A DNA stretch of 64,000 bases from contig CP154956.1 in NCBI GenBank assembly GCA_039621445.1, positions 33,949,437-34,013,436 of the forward strand, written 5' to 3'. Numbering within the stretch: position 1 is the first letter of the stretch; the number at the start of each line of letters is the position of its first letter. Position numbers and translations under genes: made by a program. Under the pieces are notes generated by a model that saw only the letters and a list, made by a program, of their open reading frames with translations, was not told the origin of the DNA and searched no databases. This DNA is from Euglena gracilis (taxonomy: Eukaryota; Euglenida; Euglenophyceae; Euglenales). Positions 63,708 through 64,000 of the stretch are shown one piece after another.

Positions 63708-64000
63708 GAGCATCTCTGCCAAAGCATTTTTTTTCATTTGAACTGTGAGGTCCACAATGGACGGGAAGTGTTTTTTTTTCTCTCTTAAGGACCACCCCTT
63801 GAGGACACCCCTTGGGCCTCAGGGACGGCCACTTTGATCCCCGGCCAATCCGGGGATTGAACAGGGTCAAAGATCAAAAAGATGTTTTGGGCGGATGGAT
63901 GGGCGACGGTCCAAGGATGCCAGAAATCATTTTTTCCCCCAGAAGCCAAAATATGACCATTTTTTCGTCCATTTCCCCTCTAAATTTTTCATTGAATGTG
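63708..64000. other. No gene seen
   Basis: Includes GGACCACCCCTTGAGGACAC and GGCCAATCCGGGGATTG words. No coding signal. Confidence 0.4.

Overview
The window is nuclear DNA of a eukaryote. It has spliceosomal GT-AG introns with polypyrimidine tracts, a PHD-finger gene family, a quasi-RRM RNA-binding protein gene, a chromodomain Ty3/gypsy retrotransposon and DIRS-like tyrosine-recombinase retroelements. No prokaryotic operon, Shine-Dalgarno pattern, rRNA or intact tRNA gene was seen. The species cannot be named. The RNA-binding protein has MGKGKGKG-type tails, which I associate with some alveolates and algae, but that is a weak hint. The DNA is dominated by repeats, long G or C tracts and short perfect palindromes, and most retroelement frames are broken.

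Layout. 1-2.7 kb: retroelement scraps. 3.85-10.02 kb: a decayed minus-strand DIRS-like element (inverted termini, gag-like, RT, RNase H, probable tyrosine recombinase), interrupted by a non-coding LTR element at 8,011-9,969. 10.4-17.55 kb: a plus-strand chromovirus with gag, zinc knuckle, protease, an unusual NPPF methyltransferase-like domain, RT, RNase H, integrase, GPF module and chromodomain. 17.55-23.4 kb: a minus-strand DIRS gag fragment, then a DIRS-like copy built as an inverted repeat with two arms of about 1.38 kb around an RT/RNase H core. 23.4-27 kb: repeats without genes.

27.07-31.08 kb (minus): the best cellular gene, the C-terminal part of an hnRNP F/H or ESRP-like RNA-binding protein in three exons. 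A 3.4 kb intron is full of G-tract foldback repeats. A SHOCT-like exon lies at 33.8 kb.

35.8-46 kb and 61-63.7 kb: several copies of an unrecognised gene family in two branches. Branch A is a helical domain followed by a C4HC3 PHD finger. Branch B is the same helical domain, in one copy probably spliced to a transmembrane exon. B and A copies lie head to head in three places. A 1,570 bp tandem duplication covers 40.8-43.9 kb and a 961 bp tandem duplication covers 49.4-51.3 kb. 58,532-60,651 is a foldback transposable element with long inverted repeats, a tandem-repeat core and an 8 bp target duplication; intact copies of its target sequence lie nearby.

Many small insertions share one design: TA, a C tract, a unique word, a palindromic middle, the inverse word, a G tract, TA. 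These and the CCGGTTCGGGCG palindromes are the main unexplained structure of the window.
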